Shown: positions 9,003 to 20,039 of the stretch, piece after piece
Layout: each line of letters begins with the position of its first letter
Numbering within the stretch: the first letter of the stretch is position 1
Source of the DNA: Dermacentor variabilis
Taxonomy: Eukaryota; Arthropoda; Arachnida; Ixodida; Ixodidae
Reading direction: 5' to 3'
Assembly (NCBI RefSeq): GCF_050947875.1
Contig: NC_134569.1
Coordinates: 209,505,627 to 209,569,626 of the forward strand
Length of the DNA stretch: 64,000 bases
The notes under the pieces: model-generated
The model's input: the letters and a program-made list of their open reading frames with translations, nothing else
Database searches by the model: none
Told to the model about the DNA's origin: nothing
Position numbers and translations under genes: made by a program

Positions 9003-10685
9003 CTTTCCCGCGTCGGGCGTTTCCTCTCCAGTATCTGGCGCCTTTAACGTTACAGACTCAAGTTTATTCAGTTCGGGCGTGCTCTGAATATCAGCTTGCT
9101 GCGCCTCTGACCCTTTTTCGTTGTTTGATAACGTCGGCCCCGCAACTACCGCCTTTGCAGCGAGCTCCCGAACCTTCGACCTGGTTAAGGCCTGAACACT
9201 AGCTTCACCAAACAAAAGCCCCTTCTCGCGCAGGAGGTGATCGGACCTGTTTGAAAATAGGTACGGGTACTGGGGTGGCAGCATAGATGACACTGCCGCC
9301 TCCGTCTCAAGCGCTCCGAAAGGTCCTTCAATAAGCACTTTTGCTACCGGCAGACACACGCTATGAGCTTCCACGGCTTGCTTGATCCATGCGCACTCGC
9401 CCGTGAACATATGGGGTTCTACGTAAGACGGGTGAACTACATCCATCGTAGCTGCGGAATCGCGAAGCACTCGGCACTCTTTCCCGTTCACGAGGAGGTC
9501 TCGCATGTAAGGCTCGAGAAGCTTCATGTTCTCGTCAGTGCTGCCTATTGAAAAAAACACAACTTTTGGTGTTGTTTCCGGACACTGCGCCGAAAAGTGA
9601 CCCGGCTTCTGGCACGTATAACAAACGCCCGCTCGCCTCATCTCGAACCGCTTTCTGCGTTTGGCTGCCGCCGTCTCTTTACGTCTGGTCGGACTGCTTT
9701 CACTCGCATCCGCACTACGCGTATCCCCCTTTAATCTCATGGGCGTGAATTTCGGCCTCTCAAACTTCGAGCCAAATTCACCCTTTTGACCGTCCTTAGC
9801 TCCGCGAGCCCGACGCGTCACAAACTCCTCGGCTAGCTCAGCGGCTTTAGCCACCGTACAAACGTCTGGCCTATCCAAGACCCAGTATCGCACGTTCTCC
9901 GGTAACCGACTATAAAACTGTTCTAGCCCGAAGCACTGCAGAACTTTATCGTGGTCACCAAACGCTTTCTCTTCTTTGAGCCACTCCTGCATGTTCGACA
10001 TAAGCCTATACGCAAACTCTGTATATGACTCACTTTTGCCTTTCTCATTTTCCCGAAACTTCCGACGGAACGCCTCCGCAGACAGCCGGTACTTTTTTAG
10101 AAGACTCGATTTCACTGTGTCGAAATCCTCTGCCTCCTCTCTATCCAAGCGAGCGACTACGTCGGCCGCCTCGCCGGGTAACAAAGTGAGCAAGCGCTGT
10201 GGCCACGTTTCCCGAGAGAACCCCTGCTTCTCGCACGTTCGCTCAAAGTTAACCAGGAACAAACCAATGTCCTCTCCAAGCTTAAACGGCCGCATCAGGT
10301 CAGTCATTTTGAACAATACGCGTTCTCCTGCACCGTGTGCCTGACTTCCATTACGAGCGCGTTCCATCTCTATCTCGAGACGCTTCATTTCCAAAGCGTG
10401 TTCGCGCTCTTCTTTTTCTTTCTGCTCTTTAAGTTCGCGCTCCTGTTTCTCTTTTTGCTCTTTAAGTTCGCGCTCCTGTTTCTCTTTTTGCTCTTTAAGT
10501 TCGCGCTCCTGTCTTTTTGACCTCTCCTCAATAGTGTCAAGGCATTCCGACAGCTCGTCATCCTCAGCCTCTAACTCAAGAATAGCCTTTAGCAGTTCAG
10601 GTTTTCTGAGTTTGTCCGAGACATCCAGACCCAACTCTCTTGCAAGCTCCAACAATTTCGGTTTGCGCAACGACTTCAAATCCAT
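9000..10685 (-). CDS. Gag with C-terminal protease domain
   Basis: 561 codons start at ATG 10685, the first Met of the frame after the leader. Residues 1-40 resemble a SAP-like helix-turn-helix (SLRKPKLLELARELGLDV). About 60-110 is a charged coiled coil with three QERELKEQKEK units. The middle is a gag capsid-like part. A CCHC zinc knuckle follows (CYTCQKPGHFSAQC, plus 9582-9623). After it comes a retropepsin-like domain whose active-site box reads RDSAATMD (plus 9441-9461); the usual form is D-S/T-G-A, so Gly is replaced by Ala. Gag packages the RNA, and the protease would process the polyprotein. The frame ends at TGA 9000-9002, and pol continues in the same frame. Confidence 0.92.
   Translation of the reverse strand: MDLKSLRKPKLLELARELGLDVSDKLRKPELLKAILELEAEDDELSECLDTIEERSKRQERELKEQKEKQERELKEQKEKQERELKEQKEKEEREHALEMKRLEIEMERARNGSQAHGAGERVLFKMTDLMRPFKLGEDIGLFLVNFERTCEKQGFSRETWPQRLLTLLPGEAADVVARLDREEAEDFDTVKSSLLKKYRLSAEAFRRKFRENEKGKSESYTEFAYRLMSNMQEWLKEEKAFGDHDKVLQCFGLEQFYSRLPENVRYWVLDRPDVCTVAKAAELAEEFVTRRARGAKDGQKGEFGSKFERPKFTPMRLKGDTRSADASESSPTRRKETAAAKRRKRFEMRRAGVCYTCQKPGHFSAQCPETTPKVVFFSIGSTDENMKLLEPYMRDLLVNGKECRVLRDSAATMDVVHPSYVEPHMFTGECAWIKQAVEAHSVCLPVAKVLIEGPFGALETEAAVSSMLPPQYPYLFSNRSDHLLREKGLLFGEASVQALTRSKVRELAAKAVVAGPTLSNNEKGSEAQQADIQSTPELNKLESVTLKAPDTGEETPDAGK
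10424..10515 (-). repeat. 33-bp tandem repeat in gag coiled coil
   Basis: Three copies start at 10424, 10457 and 10490. The first two are nearly identical and the third is divergent at its end. Each encodes one 11-residue QERELKEQKEK unit, so copy-number change would lengthen the coiled coil without shifting frame. Confidence 0.85.
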
Positions 10686-11039
10686 GGCTGCTCTGAATGC
10701 TGCTTTCTCTACTGCTTACTATTGTCTTGCCGCAAACTAACCCGGCAGCAACGACAACCACAATTACCAGCTCTGTTTCTGACACTAACAAAAGCCTGGC
10801 AAAGCTCAGAAGAAGAAAGTCCCGCACTCACCAAACCTCGCAGGCAGGAATTCCGCGCAGTCGTTCCGCTGCAGGCAACCAGTCGTCACACAGGGCTCGT
10901 TGCACTGCTCCCGGATCGTCGTTGAGCTGCTCAGCATACAGTCAACTGCATCTCTTTGCTGCTGGCCTCCGTTGTCGCGATCTCACCGCTGGCAGACAGT
11001 TGTTTGAAGTCGGAGGCGATCTCACCGCTGCCAACCAGA
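10686..11039 (-). promoter_or_regulatory. Leader and candidate primer-binding site
   Basis: This lies between the 5' LTR and the gag ATG. Directly after the LTR the minus strand reads TC then TGGTTGGCAGCGGTGAGATC. A TGG start two bases from the LTR fits a tRNA primer-binding site, though I cannot name the tRNA. The motif CAGCGGTGAGATCGC occurs twice within 60 bases (near 10980 and 11025). Confidence 0.55.
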
Positions 11040-11749
11040 TGTTTGGATCGCACCGCTGGTACGATCTGTTGGGAACTCGGCGCTGACGCCCGTGGTTGTA
11101 CCTGGGTCGCAAGCCCCAAGGGTAGCGTTGGCCTGGCGGCCTGGGGTACAACTGGAAGCATCCGAAGGTCCCGGCAAAGCATGAGTCGACTGGTAACAAC
11201 AAAACAACTTGTTTATTTTAACATCGCAAAGAGTTGGCGGTCAGGTTGACCGAAGTAGAGAGACGGGAGAGCACTTTACTCAGCAGAAGAAATCGGAGCC
11301 CTCCTTTTGGCGTCCGGGGGCAGCTGTTTTTATACTCTCGCAGTTGAGGGCAAGAAGGAACCCCTCAAAAGACGAGCACGTGAATGTACAATGGGCTAAT
11401 GGTGACGCACACTGTCGTAGCGCTGCCGTAGCACCATGTCGAGCACGATCTCGTAGCACCCTGTCGTAGCGCTGCCGTAGCACCATGTCGAGCACGATCT
11501 CGTAGCACCCTGTCGTAGCGCTGCCGGTCGGGCACAATGACTGTAATGAGAGGATGATCCCTGCTTTCGCATCGCCTGGTTCGGGCACAATGACTGGAAT
11601 GAGAGGGTGATCCTTTGCGGTCGCATCGCCGCAGTCGCGCCTGGAAACACCTGGCGATGAGCGTTGCGGCGACGACGATCGGGCCAAAATGTCTGCCGCC
11701 CCGCCGCAGTCGCGCCGGCAAAACCACGTGTCGCAGGCGAAACGCAACA
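11040..11749 (-). repeat. 5' LTR of the Gmr1-like element
   Basis: This 710-bp repeat is the promoter-bearing LTR in the element's own orientation. On the minus strand it has TATAAAA at 11334-11328 and AATAAA at 11217-11212, which fits U3, R and U5 in that order. A unit of about 49 bp (with GTAGCGCTGCCGTAGCACCA) is repeated twice plus a partial third copy inside U3, and a CGGGCACAATGACTG block also occurs twice. It differs from the other LTR by one G/A seen at about 11087. Confidence 0.93.
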
Positions 11750-11753
11750 GTTA

Positions 11754-12789
11754 ACAATGTTCCGTCTATCGAGCCTGTCGCACTCAGGAGCATTGGTATA
11801 CACAGACGCCATAGCGCTGGTTTGGTCGCTGACACCTTAAGCGAATTCCAGAAAATTATCAACGGGTAACTAAGGAGAATCGAGTCGTTTCTTTTCGAGC
11901 AACAGGTTAACATTAGCAGTGTTAATAGGCCAGGATATGTGCTTTTTCATGCTAGACCATGAGAGTTAAACTACAACTTGTGCTTGTACACATATAGAGT
12001 TTGCTGCTCTAGCCTGCTTCGTTTTATAGCTACATTTGATTTCGATATCAGCTGGCAAACCAAAATTATCAACCTAAGGGATGTCACGCTCTGCCAGGGG
12101 CTCTTGAATGTTTCGATACGCATTTTCTGCGCAGTCTTTACAAACACTCTTTGCATTTCTGCGCAGCCACCTTTATACAGACTCATTGAACAACCACATT
12201 CACCATATATTCAAAACCGGCAGGAACCGATTACGGACTGAAACCTTCTCCTTCTTCTGTTGAGCTGGTTGCGTGTAATACACTCATACGGTAGCAGCTG
12301 AAATATGCTTGTGTTGTGCGGGACCCGTTTACTAAAAGCGATATTGAGGAATTTGAAAAGATTCAGAGTTGCACTTATGTTTATATATAACTCTTATTCA
12401 TGCTACTACGATTATGTTTCTCCAATTCAACTAATGAGATAAAATAAGATCTCGTCATTAGATACTCGTAAGAATGTACGTGGAATAAAATTTCTGTGTA
12501 CCTTGCTAAATTGTATTTTGAAATATCATCACTCGCCCACTTGCAGCCATCGTCAATGCAACCCACGAGACATTATCATCCTCCCAAGTTAGCGCCAATT
12601 TGTTCACGTACAAATTTCTTCAAAGAATCATTTTTTCCCGCAAGCAATGTCTCACTGGAACTCACTGCCTCATTAACTATTTAATGCAGATGACATACTT
12701 CAGTCTCTCGTACAATTTTCCAGCCCTTAGGCCCTGAACCACTTTTTATCGAAGTGGAGGAAGGTATTTGAGGTGAAAATAGGATGTTC
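11754..12789. other. No gene seen
   Basis: AT-rich sequence right of the Gmr1-like insertion, with only short random ORFs. I recognise no element. Together with the sequence left of 4999 it is the target into which the element inserted. Confidence 0.5.
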
Positions 12790-13396
12790 CAGAAATACCT
12801 TGCCGAAAAAGTACTTGAATGCGTGCAGCAGAAGCGGAGTTATTGGCAATCAAACACGGACTCCGCTGTGCTCCCACTCCTTCTTCAGTGCCTTGCGCTG
12901 CGAAGGCTACGGTGTAGTGGGGCGCGCCCACAACGCTCCGCCTTCTAAATGTCACCGTGGCGCGGAGTTCAAATTTCAATTGTGATGTTAACATAGACGC
13001 CACGACTTCCGATTTTGTTGCCTACGACGCGCTAAACAAGCCAAGCGCGGTTGCCCTCAGCGAGCCACAGTGCGCCTAGCTAGTCGACTCGTGACGGCAA
13101 ACTGCGGCGGCCACGGTAACGCTACGTAGCCGACCGCAGCTACCAATAGCAGCCGCGCATGGGAGTCTGTTTATTAGGATATGAAGCGTAAACCTGCCTC
13201 GTTAAGATAGCAAGGAGGCAGGCTTCAGTTGAAAAGAGAGCGTTCGAGAGAAAGGCGACTTCGCGATCCGCTTGCGAGCTCCACGCACCGCGTATGGCTG
13301 CAAAACTTTGCTGAGATGTTCGCAGCCGCACATGCTACCCGCAAGATATGTTATTTCATCAAGCCCGAGGGATGGTTTAGGGCCCCTTTAAAGTTA
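12790..13396 (+). repeat. Dispersed tick-type repeat, long copy
   Basis: A GC-rich block of about 600 bases within AT-rich surroundings. Its right third (13206-13396) matches 4798-4968. It contains blocks such as AACACGGACTCCGCTGTGCT and ACATAGACGCCACGACTTCC that I associate, by recollection, with abundant interspersed repeats of hard ticks. There is no coding capacity. It may be a non-autonomous DNA element or SINE. No ends are identified. Confidence 0.6.
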
Positions 13397-13659
13397 GCAA
13401 GTTCGTGTAATTACATAGTGCATTATGAAGCGTTGTTTACTGAAATAACATATCGAGCACTAGAGGCAATGAAATAGTTCCTTCGCGTGCGCAGACCTCT
13501 TGAGAGAGCGCGAATAAACGCTGCAGAGCCTGTAAAGTATGGCTATATAAGCGACATGGCCTGCTCCACTTCGCAACTTCTCATGTTTTTCTATACTATT
13601 CCTGGGGTGGTGAAGATTTGCCGTATTTTTTGTGCAATTATATGTTTAATTGGGGGCGC

Positions 13660-13757
13660 ACTTGACGTTTTTGAAATATTTGAAAAATACTCGCATCGAA
13701 GTATAGTGACTATTCGATTCGTTATTCGGAAGTTTCGAATATTCGCACACTCCTAAC
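13660..13757 (+). repeat. TATTCG-rich short interspersed repeat
   Basis: Contains ATTTGAAAAATACTCGC, ATTCGATTCGTTATTCG and a GAATATTCGCACACTCCTA end. Similar TTCGAATATTCG sequences are scattered in many arthropod genomes (recollection). Only one copy lies in this window, so repetition is not shown here. Confidence 0.45.
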
Positions 13758-14164
13758 TACTAGTCATGGTCGCGGTCACGAAGCGTCGCTGTCACCAGAG
13801 TGGGAGAGATACAAAGAAACGGACCGGCACATTGTAGGTTGCGCCGACATTGTTCATACGCCGATTATGATAGTCGACCTTTGTAGACCGTTGCAGATTA
13901 TTTCGCGTACTCGGCCTACGTACGGAACACCTAGCGTCTGGCGTCCGCTACTATGTGCTCCCTGCTAGAGGGCCTTCAGTATGCGGCAGCTACGCTATGC
14001 GCCCATTGCAGGCGCTATATGCAACAACATATCATAGTTACTGCGGTCGTTTGATTACCAGAATAACACGCGTATCAACCTTAAAATCTGATATCTATGT
14101 ATTTGAATGCCAATGTGTTGTATACAATAAAACACGCTGATTGCGCGTAAGAGTCGCTGATTGC

Positions 14165-14196
14165 GCAAACATGCGCAATCGATTGCGCATGTTTGC
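14165..14196. repeat. 32-bp perfect palindrome
   Basis: The 16-base half reads GCAAACATGCGCAATC and is followed at once by its exact reverse complement, with the centre ATCGAT. A related TTGCGC motif also occurs just upstream. It could extrude as a cruciform or bind a dimer. There is no gene context. Confidence 0.85.
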
Positions 14197-14655
14197 CGTG
14201 TATATAATCGTCAAATGTATACTAAATATTGGCATACACATTAACTCTGCTGTAACTTTGTAGCCAACGACTCTCTGCAATGGATAATAGACTGGTAGCA
14301 CACCATTTCGCGAGATATGTAGTCGACTTCCTTACGTTCAAATGTTCCAGCATGGCATTCAACTGTTCCACAGTAACGGAGAACATCTCCTAAAGATAAG
14401 TAGAAACTGGGTGTTAAACATGAATCGACTCCACATTTTATAGAGACCACCACCAGACAGAAAATAAATCACTACTCATTGCTCTAGCGCCACCAAAGCA
14501 TGTGTTGACAGTGCTCATGCTGCACATCTACAAGTAAGATGGGATTGGTAACTGGCTATAGCAAGGGCACATCTACTGGGACGATTGATCCCATAAAAAG
14601 AAATCCGAGCAGGACAGAAACATTGCAGAAATCCGTTGTGTTGTACTTCGCAAAA

Positions 14656-14676
14656 CAACAACAACAACAACAACAA
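14656..14676 (+). repeat. (CAA)7 microsatellite
   Basis: Seven uninterrupted CAA units. Confidence 0.9.
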
Positions 14677-15439
14677 TACACGAGAGGTCACACAGGTTTA
14701 GAGAAATGTGAGGATTCAAAATAAACGGTTCAATTTCCCTGTGGGACATTTGTAGGTTTATTTGAAACTTTCGGACATAATATGAATAAAATGTCGCGAG
14801 TTGGTCCTTTTAGGGATGTACAAAAATAAATGCTCCCCCAGTAGCAATGGGTAACAACAAAGCTTTAAATTATATTTACGTTGCAATGCTATCACCATAA
14901 GCAGAAAATGAAAAATAGGAATTTCAAGCTTTGTATAAGTAACAGGGAACCATTTCTTGCGCCTATGTTGTGATTAAAAATTGCTTCACAATATCTCAAA
15001 TAACAATCGGGTGCTAAAAGTAGTATAAGGTATTCAGAACCACTTCCTGCAGAGAAACCACGTAGTTGCCTGTGTGCTCGAACCGAGAAGTGTGTTTTAT
15101 AAGGTGATAGCTTTATCATCGCTTATGCTTGTACCTGGTTAGCCTTCAAAAGAATGCCATAGACTGTAGACTAATTTACTAATACAGTAATACGCCATTA
15201 TTTCATCTCGAAAGCTTCGATGATTTCGCTAGTTTTCTTGCTTGTGTGTCGTGACCACACTGGACCAGCCTTTCCAAGGGGCCGTTATAGGGTCAGCACT
15301 GCGATATAATTGATACACACAAACTGCAGAGAAAGGCACAAAAGAAGAGAGAGTAAACTTTATAGAAAAGAGCACACGAGTGTAGGTAGCTCTTCCGCTG
15401 TGCCTTGAATCCAGGAGTCGAGCGGTCTTCCCTTACAAA

Positions 15440-15990
15440 AATGACTTTAGACTGTCTATAGAAAGTCTATAGACTTCTCATAGACGACCTTTCCTTCCTA
15501 TAGATTTGGACTTTTGTTGATATAAAGTCTATAGACTGTCTATAGACGAAAGTCGATAAAGTTTCTATTTCTTTTTGTCTATTCGCAGTCTATAGACGGT
15601 CTATAGAAAAAAGTCGATAAGGTGTTTGTTTCCTTTTTGTCTGCTTCCCCTCTATGGACTACTTTTAGACGAACGTCGATACAGTGTCTATTTATTTTTG
15701 TCCATATACTTTGTATATAGACTTTCTGTAGACGAAAGTCGATAAGATTTCTATTTCTTTTTGTCTACTCGCAGTCTATAGACGGTCTATAGAAAAAATT
15801 CGATAGGGAGTTTGTTTCTTCTTTGTCTACTTCCCCTCTATATGGGCTACCTGTAGACGAAAGCCGATACAGTTTCTATTTATTTTTGTCCATACTTTGT
15901 CTGTTGACTCTCTATATTATGGACAATAGTCGACAAGGTTTCTATTTTTTTCTCTACTCCTGGTGTATTGAATGTCTATAGAAGAAAGTC
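15440..15990. repeat. Left subterminal tandem array
   Basis: Modules of about 63-66 bp with GTCTATAGACG then AAAGTCGATAAGG then TTTCTATTTCTTTTTGTCTA repeat with variation. Sets of three modules recur at about 190 bp (starts near 15537 and 15728). GTCTATAGAC is itself palindromic. It faces the array at 21040-21975. Confidence 0.8.
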
Positions 15991-16307
15991 GATAATATGT
16001 AATTCCGAGTTCCCATACCCCACGCCCTCTGCGAACGCGATGATATGGCACTGGTTCATGCACGACGGCACCGCAACCCCGGCGCGGCGGGCAAGCCGTG
16101 CAGACTGCTAGTCTGCGTTCGGCGCAGCTGCACCGAACGAGGATCGCGGCGGAGCAGGCACCGTCCGAGTCACCAAGGCCTTCCAGGCACCCGAAGGCCC
16201 TAAACCTGGCTGCTTCCCGGACGTACACTTCGCGAAGACCAGGTGGTGAAGGTCAGATGGTGAAGATGTGGCAAAGGGGGTGAATAAGTGGCGAAAGCCC
16301 GCAGACC

Positions 16308-16327
16308 AGGTGGTGAATTCACCACCT
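16308..16327. repeat. 20-bp perfect palindrome
   Basis: AGGTGGTGAATTCACCACCT centres on an EcoRI-type GAATTC. The GGTGGTGAA half occurs again just upstream (near 16240-16250), inside a GC-rich island at about 16000-16330. Confidence 0.8.
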
Positions 16328-18769
16328 CTGAGTTGTCGTGGTCTTGCATGTCTATAGATTAACAATAGACAAACATCGTTAATCTGGGCCCAACCCGTGT
16401 ACGCTGTAACGAAGCGCAGGTACCGGTGGATAATACATAGCTGCATTTGACATAAGCCACTAAAGTTGTATACTGCTGAGATTGCTATAGAGCCTATTTG
16501 TAGACTTTAGTATACACATAGTGTATACCTCCGCATTTGTTGACCACATATGATCTACGTAGTCACTCTCGGCAATACCAAGACAGTCTTCACAGTTGTC
16601 GCATCACTTTTGCGGCGGTAGAATAACGGAAGCAAAACGCCGATCCAATTGTTAAAATATATGTTATGAACGCCAGCTTCAGATAAAAGTGGATTCGAAA
16701 CAGGCATCAAGCTAACAGCAAAGGCACTCGTAATGTTTGTAGCTGACAACGCGGACTTTGTGAATGTGCCATGAACCGATGTCGCGCATGTGGTGTTCGC
16801 GTTGTGTGTCGTCCGATTCTCGGATACTTTTCACATTGTCTTCATATCTCGGCTGCGTCACTAACATCGGGCGACTTTTGTTGCCTAATATCCTGCACTA
16901 TAAACTCATCAACGTTTCTCATTCACTTAAAATAGGTGCCAAATTCTCTGAGCCCACCCAGTATTTCGCCGGCGGTATGCCTGCGCAGCCACGCATATGA
17001 GTACCTCAATGCTGTACTGATTGCTTTGACCTATCATCGGAACAGAAAATTAGCACTAACATACGTGCGGGCATCACATTTAGCGGTACGCTGGAAGATA
17101 TGCTACAAATACGCTGTATTACTCATCGACGCTGACAATAATGCGTCTAAAACGTCTGAAGGGCACCGTAACGGCTTTTACAAACTGCGCATTCATGTTA
17201 GCGTTCCAGTCTGATACGATAGCCCACAGCGTTTGTCTTGCAACCTGCCAGCGCATATCCTTCGTCCACGAAAAAAATGCATAACGGAAAAGAAAAGCCA
17301 CCCGTTCCGGCGCGCATGGCGCGCAGAGAGAGAGAAAGAGACAAAGAAAAAAATGAAGGAGGAAAAGGCGCTCACACTCCTCCGAGCGCGCACGCCCTCC
17401 GCGCGGAGCTCCTGCGCATGCTCGGAGTTCTTGCGCATGCGCGGCGGTGCGCCGTCTCAACGAGCGCGCCAGGCACGTAAACGGTTGTGCCGGTGTGCGG
17501 TGTCTCCCTGAACGTTGATGTCTGTGTATGCGTGTCTTCTTTGTGGCATCACAAGTCAACTACATTGAATGGTAAGCTTTATCAAAGACGTTTTGCGTCA
17601 ATACCTCATGATTATGTGAGCGCATTTCGTAGCGCGAAGCGGCTGCACGTAGCGCAGGCGATTCGGGTATAGTGTCGGTTTGTCGTTGACCTGGTTTGAT
17701 AACGCGCACCTGTTCTCGCTTCTACTATACGGAATGTTTTACGTCGAGCGATCGCTCGTGCTTGTTGATTTTATCATTATAGCTTAGGTGCGTAAAAAAG
17801 GAAGTACACCATGTTTTAACTTGATACTGAGCTACCACTAAGCGGATTGTGTGTGTTGGGCAGCCAGTGTGGTAGATCTCATTTAGTGGCGCTTGATCCG
17901 GCCGCGATGAATGCTGCACCGTATGTGTAGCGAAATTCTCGTGACACGCTTTACGCATATATCTCGAAATTGTGTTAGCATCAAGAATTTTCAAACAGAC
18001 AGGCATAGTTGAATAACTGCTAGCGTACTAGGATGAAAGGCCGTGTTTGCGGGGCATGCATCAGCAGTGTGTGCGCTGCCGTTTTCGCATAGTTTAAAAG
18101 TAGCAGTATTTTTAAGTTTCCTGGCAACTAATCTAAATAATTTTGGGAAGTTACAGCAAGCAAAACACGAGACTTGAAGAAATATCTAGTAGAAATCTCT
18201 AGATTCACCCAATCTATATATACGCAACCACAAACGCTTTTGGAGCATGAAACCTGCGATAAGCTTAGTCACTTGCAGCTCCGCAACTTAGCCGAAAAAA
18301 TTAGAGAACAATAAATTAGTCGCTCCGGGAACACCTTTACACGTTTCAAACTGAAGGCATTGCGTTTGACGGTAGTTGGAAGATTTGTTTTTTGTCTCTT
18401 TTTTAAACAATTTAGCAGCAGAAGTTATCTTTCGAGCTATATGAAAAGCGTTAAGCGGCTTCCGATGCTTCGGCGTTCTGTAGTTTACGTGCTCTTAATC
18501 ACAAGGCAGCTGCTGGCGCAGATTCGCATTGTGCTAATCGTGCATGGTACGAAGCCATTGTCGTGCGTAATAAGTGTTCCGGTTTTCATTACTGTTGCAT
18601 GTAGCGCCGTCGTCTTGGACAGACTGCATACAATATGCGCTGTACAAAAGAAAAAAAGAGCCAGATTATCAATTTGGTGGTCTTTTCTAAGTAGATAACG
18701 CACAGATTATTCAAATAATTCAGTGGGCATTGCATTTGTTCTACCCTTATCAACACACCTAAGAGATCG

Positions 18770-19345
18770 TAACATGTTTTAGTTGATAAGTAACCTGATC
18801 AGTACGCCCCAATTCATGTGCATTCTACTGAAAGTGTGGCAAATGTATTCATCTCGAAGTATGAGAAAAGAGACATTGCAGACTGTTCTAAGCGGAAGTA
18901 AATTGCAAATCTTAACGTGATTGTTCAAAACTGCAGTCAGTATGCTGAGCATGTTCGTTCGGCACGAGCATATTGTATTAACACCTGAAAAATGTGCACA
19001 GTCCAGCCGGGTATCTTTGTTTCAACAAGTATTATTATAGGAATCGTTTGGGATTCTCGCATTTCTTTTATTTTTATAAGTACACTGTGTGTCACATGAA
19101 CCTGTCCTAAAACGAAACGTACCGTTGCTGGCACCGGCGACCATTACGGTTGTCTAACTGCTTATCATACTGTAGTATAACGAAACATCATAATGGTACT
19201 GATTAATATTCCCATGTAGTCTTTAGTCAGAGGTAAACAAAGTTAACTAGAGGCATAAGTGATGAGAGCAAATTATATTGAAAACTACTACTGAAGCGTA
19301 AAAATAACTAATTGTATAACTCATTGTATAGTTTTTCCTCACATT
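18770..19345. repeat. Diverged direct duplication, copy 1
   Basis: This aligns with 20040-20605, about 1.27 kb to the right and in the same orientation. Matching blocks include AAGTATGAGAAA, the GTTGCTGGCAC region and a minus-strand peptide string (QYARAE versus KYARAE) in equivalent places. The copies are strongly diverged, with indels. No function is visible. Confidence 0.65.
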
Positions 19346-20039
19346 GTTGCATTTGCTTTACGTGTGTCTCTGTGTCTTCCGTGCTGTACTCGTGTGGCCA
19401 TAAATTACGAACTTGCCGAAGCCCTTGTCAGCTTTATTAATCAAGGGATTCAAGTCAGTTGAATCTAACACTGCATGTCAAGTGACTGACGTGTTATTCG
19501 TTTTATCTAAATATTATGGACTGGCAGTACTTGGCAAGCATTAAACCACAATATTTTTTTATTACACTTTAGCTGCAGGCGTCATAGATTGCGAGAAAAT
19601 TTTCATGAAAACAGCCAGGGAAGGCTTGGAAAAAGATCGGGAAATTTTAAAATGGCCACATAGGTATGCTGTCTTGTTATATGTCATACAATGTTTCCAG
19701 AGAATCTCTGAGTTAAATATATTTTTAAAACGTTTCACCTGATAAAAATTGAAGGAAATTGGTTCCATTTATTGAAAAATAAAAGAAAGTCAAGCTTACT
19801 GACAAGGGATTTCTTACTCAATATGTGTTTTTTTTTGCGTTAACTAAACGTCCTGAACCTCGATAGCCTAGAAAAAATTTTCATCTTTCAAAGCACCTTA
19901 AATAATTTACTGTAATAGAATTCATTCGAACTATACTATCAGTTCTGTTTCCTAGGAGGTGCATATCTGTCGTGCCATGACACAAAGTGCTCGTGTGGTA
20001 TTTCGGGTGCTCATGTGGTATACCTAACTTGGAAACCTG

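Larger units (their letters stand above)
5003..11749 (-). mobile_element. Gmr1-like Ty3/gypsy LTR retrotransposon, young copy
   Basis: The element is 6747 bp. It has two 710-bp LTRs (5003-5712 and 11040-11749) that start TG and end CA and differ at a single base that I could find. GTTA flanks both sides (4999-5002 and 11750-11753) as a 4-bp target duplication. Read on the minus strand the order is leader, gag with protease, TGA, integrase, reverse transcriptase, RNase H, 3' region. Integrase before RT is the order of Ty1/copia, but the proteins are of Ty3/gypsy type. That combination defines the Gmr1 group. No internal frameshift is seen. The only breaks are the in-frame TGA at 9000-9002 and a changed protease motif. 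Confidence 0.93.
13758..15429. other. No gene seen
   Basis: AT-rich and without a recognisable domain. It contains the perfect palindrome at 14165-14196 and a CAA microsatellite at 14656-14676. The ORFs are short and not protein-like. Confidence 0.5.

Noticed and set aside
17119..17559. Minus ORF of 146 codons with Arg/Ser and a hydrophobic part
   Set aside because: It covers a GC-rich island and an AG repeat. Overlapping ORFs in all frames point to composition.
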